Below are positions 1 to 6,830 of a stretch of 7,158 bases of DNA, piece after piece. The DNA comes from a bacterium (GTDB lineage: Bacteria > Verrucomicrobiota > Verrucomicrobiia > Chthoniobacterales > Terrimicrobiaceae), in assembly GCA_009920585.1 (NCBI GenBank), contig RFZT01000120.1:1-7158 (forward strand), given 5' to 3'. Positions within the stretch are counted from its first letter, which is position 1, and each line of letters begins with the position of its first letter. The translations under genes were made by a program, and so were the position numbers. Below the pieces are notes generated by a model that saw only the letters and a program-made list of their open reading frames with translations, had not been told where the DNA came from and did not search any database.

Positions 1-1320
1 TTGGAGAATTTCTATGTGAGCCCCTCATGCTCGCCCACACGAGCGGCCCTGCTGACTGGCATGCATGAGTTCCGTAGCGGAGTAACCCACACGCAAGTGC
101 CACGCGAGGAACTCTGGAAAGGGGCAACCACTCTGCCCAATTTGCTCTCCACCGCCGGATACCGCAATGGATGGATCGGCAAATGGCATCTCAGTAATAA
201 CAAGGGCTACGCTCCTGAAGATCGTGGATTCGATTGGTGTTCCACTAACGTAGGTGGACCAAGGGAGCACTTCGACCCCGTCATGGAGCGTAACGGAAAG
301 AAAGCGAAGGTTTCTGGTTTCCGCGAGGATATTTACTTCAACGATGCGATGGATTTCATCGGGGAAACCAAGGACAACCCCTGGTTCCTTTACCTCTCCA
401 CTTACTCGCCGCACGATCCGCTTGCGGCCCCCGAGGAATTTATCGCTCCCTTCCGAGGGAAGGTTTCAGACGAGGAAGCCAAGTATCTCGGGATGGTCGC
501 CAACCTCGACTACAATATCGGCCGCCTCATGGCGTTTCTCAAAGAGAAGAAACTCGATAAAAACACGATCGTGATTCTCATGTCGGATAATGGCCAGACC
601 TGGGGGCTCGACGTTTACAATGCCAACATGCGTGGATGCAAAGCCACGGCATGGGAGGGCGGGTCCCGCACCTTTTCCTATTGGCGCTGGAGTGGTCACT
701 GGCCTGCGCACAAAGTGGACAACCTCACTGCCCATCTCGATTTCCTGCCGACGCTGTGCGCTGTTGCCGGTGTGAAGATTCCCGAGAAACTGCAACCTCA
801 ACTCGAGGGCTTCAATCTCCTTCCCGTTCTGGAATCCAAAGCCCCGATCGCCTGGCATGACGACCGCATACTTTACCACCATGTGGCCCGCTGGCCCGGT
901 GGCATGGCGGCCGACCACAAGTATGCCATGGCCGGTGTGCGTCAGGGAAACTATCTGCTCGTGAGCAGTCGTCCCTGTGACAATCCGAAATGCAATTTGG
1001 AAACCCACGGAGACCAATGTGAAACTCTCCGAAATGTGGAGAAGGGGAGCAAGTTCGCGCAATACACCAAAGAAAATGCCCAGCTCCATTGGGGCGTGAC
1101 CCCTCGAGGCCATTGGGCCCTCTTCGATGTGAAGAAAGACCCCGGTTGCCAAAACGACTTGGCCGATGCCGAGTCCAAGCGCGCCAAAACCATGGCGGCA
1201 GCCTATGATACTTGGTGGGACGAAATTTATCCAGTGATGGTCGAGCGTGGCGGAGATCGCGAGATCGTTTGGAGTAAGTATTTTACCAATCCGAAAAAAA
1301 CCGATAAACCTAAACAATAA
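1..1320 (+). CDS. Type I sulfatase (formylglycine-dependent), 5'-truncated by the window edge
   Basis: Hydrolyses sulfate esters, here probably on a carbohydrate; such enzymes usually act in the periplasm or outside the cell. Numbering from the first codon in the window, the signature C-S-P-T-R followed by A-A-L-L-T-G is at residues 10-20. C10 is the residue a formylglycine-generating enzyme would oxidise. The second signature G-x-x-G-K-W-H is at 57-63, S-P-H-D at 136-139, and the metal-binding S-D-N-G at 195-198, followed by R-G-C-K at 211-214. The C-terminal part has the usual W-A-L-F-D...D-P-G-C-x-N-D-L-A pattern (372-387). The first codon is TTG, but family members carry a signal peptide and a metal-binding Asp-Asp pair before the C-S-P-T-R motif. 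Those are absent, so the true start lies left of the window. Cysteines at 326, 331, 340 and 383 could form disulfides. The gene ends 47 nt before xylA. The exact substrate cannot be read from sequence. Confidence 0.93.
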   Translation: MENFYVSPSCSPTRAALLTGMHEFRSGVTHTQVPREELWKGATTLPNLLSTAGYRNGWIGKWHLSNNKGYAPEDRGFDWCSTNVGGPREHFDPVMERNGKKAKVSGFREDIYFNDAMDFIGETKDNPWFLYLSTYSPHDPLAAPEEFIAPFRGKVSDEEAKYLGMVANLDYNIGRLMAFLKEKKLDKNTIVILMSDNGQTWGLDVYNANMRGCKATAWEGGSRTFSYWRWSGHWPAHKVDNLTAHLDFLPTLCAVAGVKIPEKLQPQLEGFNLLPVLESKAPIAWHDDRILYHHVARWPGGMAADHKYAMAGVRQGNYLLVSSRPCDNPKCNLETHGDQCETLRNVEKGSKFAQYTKENAQLHWGVTPRGHWALFDVKKDPGCQNDLADAESKRAKTMAAAYDTWWDEIYPVMVERGGDREIVWSKYFTNPKKTDKPKQ

Positions 1321-1367
1321 GCATCAACATACAAACCCGACAGTAAAACAAACCACCAACAAAAAAC
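1321..1367 (+). promoter_or_regulatory. A/C-rich spacer and xylA leader lacking a Shine-Dalgarno sequence
   Basis: This 47-nt spacer between the sulfatase stop codon and the xylA ATG has 26 A, 15 C, 3 G and 3 T. No purine-rich ribosome binding site precedes the ATG; the last bases are an A-tract (aaaaaac). No stable hairpin is visible. The composition suggests an unstructured leader that could permit initiation without Shine-Dalgarno pairing, as is common in some Gram-negative phyla. I see no convincing -35/-10 promoter, so transcription is probably carried over from the sulfatase gene. Confidence 0.5.
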
Positions 1368-2681
1368 ATGAGCACCGAATACTTTCCCGGCATACCAAAG
1401 ATCACCTTCGAAGGCCCGAAATCGAAAAATCCCTTTGCCTTTAAACACTACAATCCAAATGAACTCGTTGAAGGCAAATCCATGCGCGAGCATCTGCGCT
1501 TCGCCGCCGCCTACTGGCATGTGATGCGCAACCCGCTCGCCGATCCCTTCGGTGGCGGCACGGCCCTCATGCCGTGGGATGATGGCTCGAACTCCGTCGC
1601 CAATGCCCAGAAACGCGTGCGCGTTTTTTTTGAATTTCTCGAAAAAATCGACATCGACTACTACTGCTTCCACGACCGCGATGTGGCTCCCGAACTCGAC
1701 ACGCTGGCCGAGTCTCACGCTGCGCTGGATGCCGTCGCGGGAACGCTGGCCGAGGAACAGCAGCGCACCGGCAAGAAGCTCCTCTGGGGCACCGCTTGCC
1801 TCTTCATTCATCCGCGCTACGCTCAAGGCGGCGCGACTTCTCCGAGCCTGCCTGTTTACACCTATGCCGCAGCACAGGTCAAAAAGGCCATGTCAGTGAC
1901 CAAGGAACTCGGCGGTGGCGGATACGTTTTCTGGGGTGGACGCGAAGGCTATTCCTCGCTTTGGAATACCGATATGAAGCATGAACTCGACCAACTCGCC
2001 GCCTTTTTCCACATGGCCGTGGCTTGGAAAAAAGAGATCGGTTTTGACGGACCGTTCTGGATCGAACCGAAGCCCCGCGAACCCTCCACTCACCAATATG
2101 ACTCGGACTCCGCCGCTTGCCTGAACTTCCTCCGCGAATACGGCTTGCTCGACGAGTTCGCTCTCAATATCGAAACCAACCACGCGACTCTGGCCGGCCA
2201 CACGATGCGCCACGAACTCACCGTGGCCGCCAACGCCGGTAAACTCGGTTCGGTCGATGCCAACCGTGGAGATGAACTCATTGGCTGGGATACAGACCAG
2301 TTCCCGACCGATATCCGCCTCGCCACCGAGGTCATGCTTGTCATTCTTGGAATGGGCGGACTCACCAGGGGTGGACTGAACTTCGACGCCAAACGTCGCC
2401 GCGAATCACACGATCCGGTTGATCTCTTCCACGCCCACATCGGCGGCATGGACGCCTTCGCGCGAGGACTCAAGATCGCCGCTTCGATTCGTGAGGACGG
2501 CCGCATCGGGGAATTCGTGAAGAACCGCTATTCAACATGGGATTCCGACCTCGGGAAAAAGGTTCTTGCAGGTAAGGCATCGTTCGCCGAACTCGAAAAA
2601 ATCGCCCTCTCCCAACCGTCGCCCACGCTCTCCAGCGGCGGCCAGGAGTACCTCGAAAACATCGTCAACGAACTCCAGTGA
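1368..2681 (+). CDS. xylA: Xylose isomerase
   Basis: Converts D-xylose to D-xylulose in the cytoplasm, the first step of the isomerase pathway, using two divalent metal ions. At 437 residues it has the length of class II (long-form) enzymes such as that of E. coli. All active-site residues expected from the family are visible, each one position later than in E. coli. The catalytic pair H102/D105 lies in F-H-D-R-D. Metal-1 ligands are E233 (W-I-E-P-K), E269, D297 and D340. Metal-2 ligands are E269, H272 (N-H-A-T-L-A-G-H), D308 and D310 (G-W-D-T-D-Q-F-P). The family signature V-F-W-G-G-R-E-G-Y is at 187-195. The ATG at 1368 is chosen because the encoded N-terminus matches the family start, though no Shine-Dalgarno sequence precedes it. 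The stop codon overlaps the xylB start by 4 nt, so the two are probably translationally coupled. The protein looks intact and functional. Confidence 0.97.
   Translation: MSTEYFPGIPKITFEGPKSKNPFAFKHYNPNELVEGKSMREHLRFAAAYWHVMRNPLADPFGGGTALMPWDDGSNSVANAQKRVRVFFEFLEKIDIDYYCFHDRDVAPELDTLAESHAALDAVAGTLAEEQQRTGKKLLWGTACLFIHPRYAQGGATSPSLPVYTYAAAQVKKAMSVTKELGGGGYVFWGGREGYSSLWNTDMKHELDQLAAFFHMAVAWKKEIGFDGPFWIEPKPREPSTHQYDSDSAACLNFLREYGLLDEFALNIETNHATLAGHTMRHELTVAANAGKLGSVDANRGDELIGWDTDQFPTDIRLATEVMLVILGMGGLTRGGLNFDAKRRRESHDPVDLFHAHIGGMDAFARGLKIAASIREDGRIGEFVKNRYSTWDSDLGKKVLAGKASFAELEKIALSQPSPTLSSGGQEYLENIVNELQ
2678..2681 (+). promoter_or_regulatory. GTGA start/stop overlap coupling xylA to xylB
   Basis: The xylA stop codon TGA (2679-2681) overlaps a GTG start codon (2678-2680) for xylB. 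The GTG start is supported because the kinase fold begins at once with the phosphate-binding G-I-D-C-G-T-Q-S motif (residues 5-12), leaving no room for a later start. There is no good Shine-Dalgarno sequence just upstream, so initiation probably depends on ribosomes finishing xylA. Confidence 0.8.
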
Positions 2682-4117
2682 TCACGCTCGGCATCGACTG
2701 CGGCACACAGAGCCTGAAAACCGTCGCCCTCGACGGCGATTCGGGGAAAATCGTGGCCTCCGCCAGCAAGTCCTACGATCTCATCGAGGGCTTGCCTGCT
2801 GGTCACGCTGAGCAAGATCCCGCTATCTGGTGGGACGCGCTCTGCGAGACCGTTACCAAGGTCCTCTCCGATCTCGGATCTAGAAAATCCGAGGTCGGCG
2901 GGATCGGCGTTTCTGGTCAGCAACACGGCTTCGTGCCGCTCGATGCCAATCATCAAGTCATCCGTCCTGCCAAACTCTGGTGCGACACTTCGACAACCGC
3001 TCAGTGCGACGAAATTCGTGCCAAACTCGGCGGTCGTGAAAAAACTATCGAACTCGCGGGAAACGACATCCTGCCGGGATTCACCGCGCCCAAAATTCTT
3101 TGGCTCAAACAAAACGAGCCCGCGAATTTCGCCCGTCTAGCCCATGTCGCCCTGCCGCATGACTTCCTCAATCTGAAGCTCACCGGTGCGCTCCGCATGG
3201 AATTTGGCGACGCCTCGGGAACGGCGTTGATGGATGTTCGCGCCCGCACTTGGTGCCCGAAAGTTTGCGATGCCATCGATCCCCGCTTGATGGAAATGCT
3301 CCCATCGCTTGGGTCTTCGCTGGAGCCCGCAGGAACGCTTCTGCCCTTGCTTGCTGCGGATTGGGGGCTTTCTCCGAAGATGGCTGCCATCGGCACGGCA
3401 AACACAAGCCCGGGCGTTGTCACCGCCAGCCTCGGAACCAGTGGCACGATTTTCGCCTGCGCCGACAAGCCGGTCATCGACCCGCATGGCGAGATCGCCG
3501 CGTTCTGTGACAGCGCCGATCATTGGATGCCGCTCCTCTGCACGATGAATGTTACGGTGGCCACTGAGGCGTTCCGCAATCTCTTTGGATGGGACCACGC
3601 CCGCATGGACGCCGAAATCTCCAGCGTGCCGCCAGGCGCCGATGGGCTTCTTTTCCTTCCCTATCTGCAAGGTGAGCGGACCCCGAACCTGCCTCATGGC
3701 TGCGGTGTCCTGCACGGCATGACGACTTCCAATCTCACGCCCGCCCACATGGCGCGCGCGGCGATGGAAGGCGTGACGCTTGGTATGGCTTACGGACTCC
3801 GACGCATGGAATCCCTCGGTCTCAAACCGACCGAAATCCGTCTCACTGGAGGTGGAAGTCAAAGCCCGGTCTGGCGCCAAATCCTCGCCGATGTCTTCGG
3901 CTATCCCGTGGTCACGATGGAGAGCGCCGAAGGTGCCGCCCTCGGAGCTGCCATTCAGGCGCTGCACGCGGCCACACCCGGTTCCTCGCTGGACGCCCTC
4001 GCTGCGCACTGCAGCCCAGTGCGTGAGGGCACTCGCCTCGAATCCAGACGCGCCGATTTCTATGCCGGCTTGCTGGATCGCCAAAACTCCCTTCGCGAAA
4101 AAATCATGCCTCGTTAG
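2678..4117 (+). CDS. xylB: Xylulokinase (FGGY family), apparently lacking the catalytic-Asp segment
   Basis: By family and by its place after xylA, this enzyme should phosphorylate D-xylulose with ATP to xylulose 5-phosphate in the cytoplasm. Visible motifs are: phosphate-1 motif with D7 (G-I-D-C-G-T); substrate-site G-Q-Q-H-G at 80-84; G-F-T-A-P-K at 134-139; S-L-G-T-S-G at 251-256; P-Y-L-Q-G-E-R-T-P at 328-336; adenosine-site G-G-G-S-Q-S-P-x-W-R at 391-400; and the C-terminal E-G-A-A-L-G-A-A segment. The 479-residue length is close to that of E. coli XylB (484). Between W229-G-L-S-P-K234 and M235-A-A-I-G-T, however, the usual stretch with G-G-G-D-N, which carries the general-base aspartate (D233 in E. 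coli), is missing. About 10-13 residues are lost without a frameshift. The protein may be inactive, altered in activity, or wrongly sequenced here. Start codon is GTG. An FGGY kinase for another ketose is possible, but the xylA coupling argues for xylulose. Confidence 0.9.
   Translation: MITLGIDCGTQSLKTVALDGDSGKIVASASKSYDLIEGLPAGHAEQDPAIWWDALCETVTKVLSDLGSRKSEVGGIGVSGQQHGFVPLDANHQVIRPAKLWCDTSTTAQCDEIRAKLGGREKTIELAGNDILPGFTAPKILWLKQNEPANFARLAHVALPHDFLNLKLTGALRMEFGDASGTALMDVRARTWCPKVCDAIDPRLMEMLPSLGSSLEPAGTLLPLLAADWGLSPKMAAIGTANTSPGVVTASLGTSGTIFACADKPVIDPHGEIAAFCDSADHWMPLLCTMNVTVATEAFRNLFGWDHARMDAEISSVPPGADGLLFLPYLQGERTPNLPHGCGVLHGMTTSNLTPAHMARAAMEGVTLGMAYGLRRMESLGLKPTEIRLTGGGSQSPVWRQILADVFGYPVVTMESAEGAALGAAIQALHAATPGSSLDALAAHCSPVREGTRLESRRADFYAGLLDRQNSLREKIMPR
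2868..2898 (+). other. 12-bp stem-loop inside the xylB coding sequence
   Basis: Bases 2868-2879 pair with 2887-2898: eleven Watson-Crick pairs and one G-U (2872 with 2894), around a 7-nt loop (ctagaaa). It encodes residues 64-74 of XylB (S-D-L-G-S-R-K-S-E-V-G region), a variable loop just before the conserved G-I-G-V-S-G segment. Protein length here is within one residue of E. coli XylB, so it need not be an insertion. It could be a small palindromic repeat tolerated in a loop, an mRNA structure slowing translation or stabilising the transcript, or chance. Confidence 0.55.
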
Positions 4118-4149
4118 TGAGGTGAGATTTACTGAAACTCAAAAGTCCT
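4118..4149 (+). promoter_or_regulatory. Spacer before the GH3 gene
   Basis: This 32-nt gap separates the xylB TAG from the GH3 ATG. A purine-rich gaggtgag at 4119-4126 resembles a Shine-Dalgarno sequence but lies about 23 nt before the ATG, too far for normal use. The bases directly upstream of the ATG (aaaagtcct) do not match. No terminator or promoter is evident, so co-transcription with xylAB is likely. Confidence 0.4.
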
Positions 4150-6810
4150 ATGAAAAAAAATTCGTTGCTGTTTCTTGTCGCACGGTTGGCCTCGCTTTGG
4201 CTGATCGGGGTTGCCTCTGCGTTTGCCGCCCAATCCGCGCCCGACGCGCAATCTGCTCTGCCCTTCCTCGATCCAGTCCTGCCGGTCGCACAGCGCGTGG
4301 ACGATTTGATCGGCCGCCTGACGGTGGAAGAAAAAATATCCCAGTTGATGATGGCGAGCCCTGCTATCCCTCGCCTCGACATCCCCCAGTATGATTGGTG
4401 GAACGAGGCCCTGCACGGCGTGGCGCGAAATGGCAACGCCACGGTATTCCCTCAGGCTATCGGTTTCGCCGCGACCTGGAATCCCGAACTCGTCCAACGC
4501 ATGGCCGATGCGATTTCCACGGAGGCGCGCGCCAAGAACAACGAGGCCATTGCTAAAAAAGGAGGCGGTTCTAAGCGATATGCGGGGCTGACCATCTGGT
4601 CCCCCAATATCAATATTTTCCGTGATCCACGCTGGGGACGCGGACAAGAAACCTACGGCGAAGATCCCTTTCTGACGGGCCGTTACGGGGTGGCCTTCGT
4701 GCGTGGCTTGCAAGGAAACGATCCGAACTATTTGAAGACCGTGGGGACGGTCAAGCATTTCGCCGTGCACAGCGGGCCGGAACCCTTGCGTCATGCATTT
4801 GATGCTGTCGTGTCCGAACGCGATTTGCGCGAGACCTATTTACCGGCATTTGAGGCAGGTATCCGCGAGGGAGGTGCGAAGTCACTCATGAGCGCCTACA
4901 ACGCCGTGAATGGGATTCCCGCCTCGGGTCACAAAATGTTGCTCACGGATATCCTTCGCGAGGAATGGGGGTTTCGCGGTGCGGTGGTCGGTGATGTGGA
5001 CAGCGTTGCGGACATCTGGAAGCCCTCTTCGCATAAATTTGCGCAGGACGCGGCCGAGGCCAGTGCCATGGCCATCAAGGCCGGAAACGACCTCTGCAGC
5101 GGCACGACATACAAGGCGCTGCCAGAAGCGCTGAAGCGTGGACTGATCACCGAGAAGGAACTCGATGAGGCGCTGCGCCGGTTGTTTGTTTTGCGCTTCC
5201 AGTTGGGGCAATTCGATCCCGCCTCGCGCGTGAGTTACCGGAGTATTCCTATCTCTGAAAACGCTTCGCCGGCACACGACCAACTGGCGCTGGAAGTCGC
5301 GCAGCAGAGTCTCGTTTTGTTAAAAAACGACGGCGCTTTGCCATGGAATCCCAAGGAATTGAAAACCGTGGCCGTGATCGGACCAACGGGTGATGAAGCT
5401 GCCGCCCTGCTTGGAAACTACAGCGGCATACCCAGACGAGAGGTGACGCTCGCCCAAGGCATCAAAGACAAATTGGAACCAATGGGTGTGAAAGTGTTGA
5501 CGGATTGCTCCCTCCCATTGGTCAAAGGGTATCGCATCAATGGGCAACCATTGCCGGAGGGGGTTTTGTTTACGGATGACTCCCGCAGTCAACAGGGAAT
5601 GAAAGGCGAAGTGTTCAATAATAGGGAATTCCAAGGCGAACCGATCGCGACTCGAACGGACAAGAAGATCGACCTTCTCTGGCACGACATGTATCCGGTC
5701 CCTGAAATTCCCTCCCGCGATGCCTCGGTTAGCTGGAGTGGGGTTTTGGTTCCGCAAAAATCGGGCCTGTATATCCTGAGCCTCGCCGTCGAAGGCAGGG
5801 TGCGCCTGTTCGTCGATGACAAACTGGTCATTAACGGGATGAGCAAGCCTAAGAACCGCACGGAGAGCGCCGATTTGCCACTCATTGCCGGCCAAGCCTA
5901 CAAGCTGCGTATCGAGTTCGCGCAGTTCATGCCTCGGGCGCGAATCCAGCTCGGCTGGCGACCACCGGGGCAGGATGACGGGATGGATCGCGCGCTGGCC
6001 CTTGCGAAGGAGGCGGATCACATCGTTTTGACCCTTGGGCTGACCGCTGATCTGGAAGGCGAGGAGATGACAGTGAGTGCGGAGGGCTTTAATGGGGGTG
6101 ATCGCACATCGATCGTTCTGCCAGCCATCCAGCGCGAACTGCTCGAGAAGGTTTCGGCGCTCAAGAAACCCACCGTGGTCGTCCTGACCTGCGGCAGCGC
6201 GGTGAGCTTTGATCCGGACCAAGCCAATGCGGTATTGAACTGCTGGTATTACGGCCAACGCGGCGCGGATGCCGTGGCCGGTGCGTTGATTGGCGAAACC
6301 AGCCCCTCCGGTCGCCTCCCGATCACTTTTTATCGAAACGACAGCGACCTGCCGCCTTTCGGGGATTACTCGATGGCCAATCGCACCTACCGCTACTTCA
6401 CGGGCAAGCCCCTGTTCGCCTTTGGCCATGGCTTAAGCTACACGACTTTCGATTACCAGAAGCTCACGCTTTCATCCCCGACCGCCAAACCCGACGAGAC
6501 CATCACCGCCGCGATCACCGTTCGCAATTCCGGCAAACGGGATAGTGATGAGGTCGTTCAACTTTATGCCACCGCCATCAAACCTCCCGTGTCGATGCCG
6601 CTCCGCCAGTTGATCGGCTTCAAGCGCGAAATGATCAAGGCGGGTGAAACAAAAACGGTCGAAATAGCCGTTCCAGCCAAACTGCTGCGCCGGTGGGATG
6701 ATGTTGAAAAGCGCTATGTAGTTGACCCCGGCGCCTACCGCATTGCCGCCGGCCCAGCTTCCGACCAAGCGCCGCTCACGGCCGAGTTGGTTGTCGTCTC
6801 CGCCAAATGA
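4150..6810 (+). CDS. Secreted GH3 glycoside hydrolase with PA14 insert, probable beta-xylosidase
   Basis: Releases terminal beta-linked sugars from oligosaccharides by a retaining mechanism. The clade-like Y-D-W-W-N-E-A-L-H-G motif (81-90) and the xylAB context favour xylose; beta-glucosidase or arabinosidase activity remains possible. The order of parts is: signal peptide (K2-K3, hydrophobic core about 5-20, likely cleavage after A-F-A at 24-26); GH3 TIM barrel about 40-350 with R-D-P-R-W-G-R-G-Q-E-T-Y-G-E-D-P (158-173), K202-H203 and the probable nucleophile D282 in V-V-G-D-V; alpha/beta sandwich domain starting about 385 (L-V-L-L-K-N-D-G); a PA14-like beta domain about 480-605 inserted within it; the rest of that domain, with the acid/base region L-E-G-E-E-M (635-640) and G-F-N-G-G-D-R-T; then a fibronectin-III-like C-terminal domain from about 760 (G-H-G-L-S-Y-T-T-F). 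At 886 residues it matches PA14-bearing GH3 enzymes. The nucleophile is followed by V-D rather than the common C-G or Y-G. The signal peptide places it in the periplasm or outside. Confidence 0.93.
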   Translation: MKKNSLLFLVARLASLWLIGVASAFAAQSAPDAQSALPFLDPVLPVAQRVDDLIGRLTVEEKISQLMMASPAIPRLDIPQYDWWNEALHGVARNGNATVFPQAIGFAATWNPELVQRMADAISTEARAKNNEAIAKKGGGSKRYAGLTIWSPNINIFRDPRWGRGQETYGEDPFLTGRYGVAFVRGLQGNDPNYLKTVGTVKHFAVHSGPEPLRHAFDAVVSERDLRETYLPAFEAGIREGGAKSLMSAYNAVNGIPASGHKMLLTDILREEWGFRGAVVGDVDSVADIWKPSSHKFAQDAAEASAMAIKAGNDLCSGTTYKALPEALKRGLITEKELDEALRRLFVLRFQLGQFDPASRVSYRSIPISENASPAHDQLALEVAQQSLVLLKNDGALPWNPKELKTVAVIGPTGDEAAALLGNYSGIPRREVTLAQGIKDKLEPMGVKVLTDCSLPLVKGYRINGQPLPEGVLFTDDSRSQQGMKGEVFNNREFQGEPIATRTDKKIDLLWHDMYPVPEIPSRDASVSWSGVLVPQKSGLYILSLAVEGRVRLFVDDKLVINGMSKPKNRTESADLPLIAGQAYKLRIEFAQFMPRARIQLGWRPPGQDDGMDRALALAKEADHIVLTLGLTADLEGEEMTVSAEGFNGGDRTSIVLPAIQRELLEKVSALKKPTVVVLTCGSAVSFDPDQANAVLNCWYYGQRGADAVAGALIGETSPSGRLPITFYRNDSDLPPFGDYSMANRTYRYFTGKPLFAFGHGLSYTTFDYQKLTLSSPTAKPDETITAAITVRNSGKRDSDEVVQLYATAIKPPVSMPLRQLIGFKREMIKAGETKTVEIAVPAKLLRRWDDVEKRYVVDPGAYRIAAGPASDQAPLTAELVVVSAK

Positions 6811-6815
6811 GTCGT

Positions 6816-6830
6816 CGCGGCGCTGCCGCG
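6816..6830 (+). terminator. Short GC hairpin just after the GH3 stop, possible operon terminator
   Basis: A perfect 6-bp stem, cgcggc (6816-6821) with gccgcg (6825-6830), encloses a 3-nt loop and begins 5 nt after the GH3 stop codon. Its position at the operon end suits a terminator. The following sequence (taaatctagc) is not a T-tract, so as an intrinsic terminator it would be weak; it may instead protect the 3' end of the transcript or be chance in GC-rich DNA. Confidence 0.3.

Noticed and set aside
1..3. TTG as the true start codon of the sulfatase
   Set aside because: The catalytic C-S-P-T-R motif is at residue 10, leaving no room for the signal peptide and metal-binding Asp pair; the open frame simply reaches the window edge.
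466..1317. 283-residue open frame on the - strand opposite the sulfatase
   Set aside because: It lies fully antisense to a well-supported gene with conserved motifs and has no domain of its own.
3137..4084. 315-residue open frame on the - strand opposite xylB
   Set aside because: It is antisense to conserved kinase sequence, and the predicted protein has no recognisable fold or motif.
5312..5330. 7-bp inverted repeat with A/T-rich loop in the GH3 gene
   Set aside because: It falls on codons for the conserved L-L-K-N-D-G motif, so the bases are explained by protein conservation and the stem is AT-rich and weak.
5320..6429. 369-residue open frame on the - strand opposite the GH3 gene
   Set aside because: This is a shadow frame in GC-rich coding DNA; the + strand protein carries all expected GH3 motifs.
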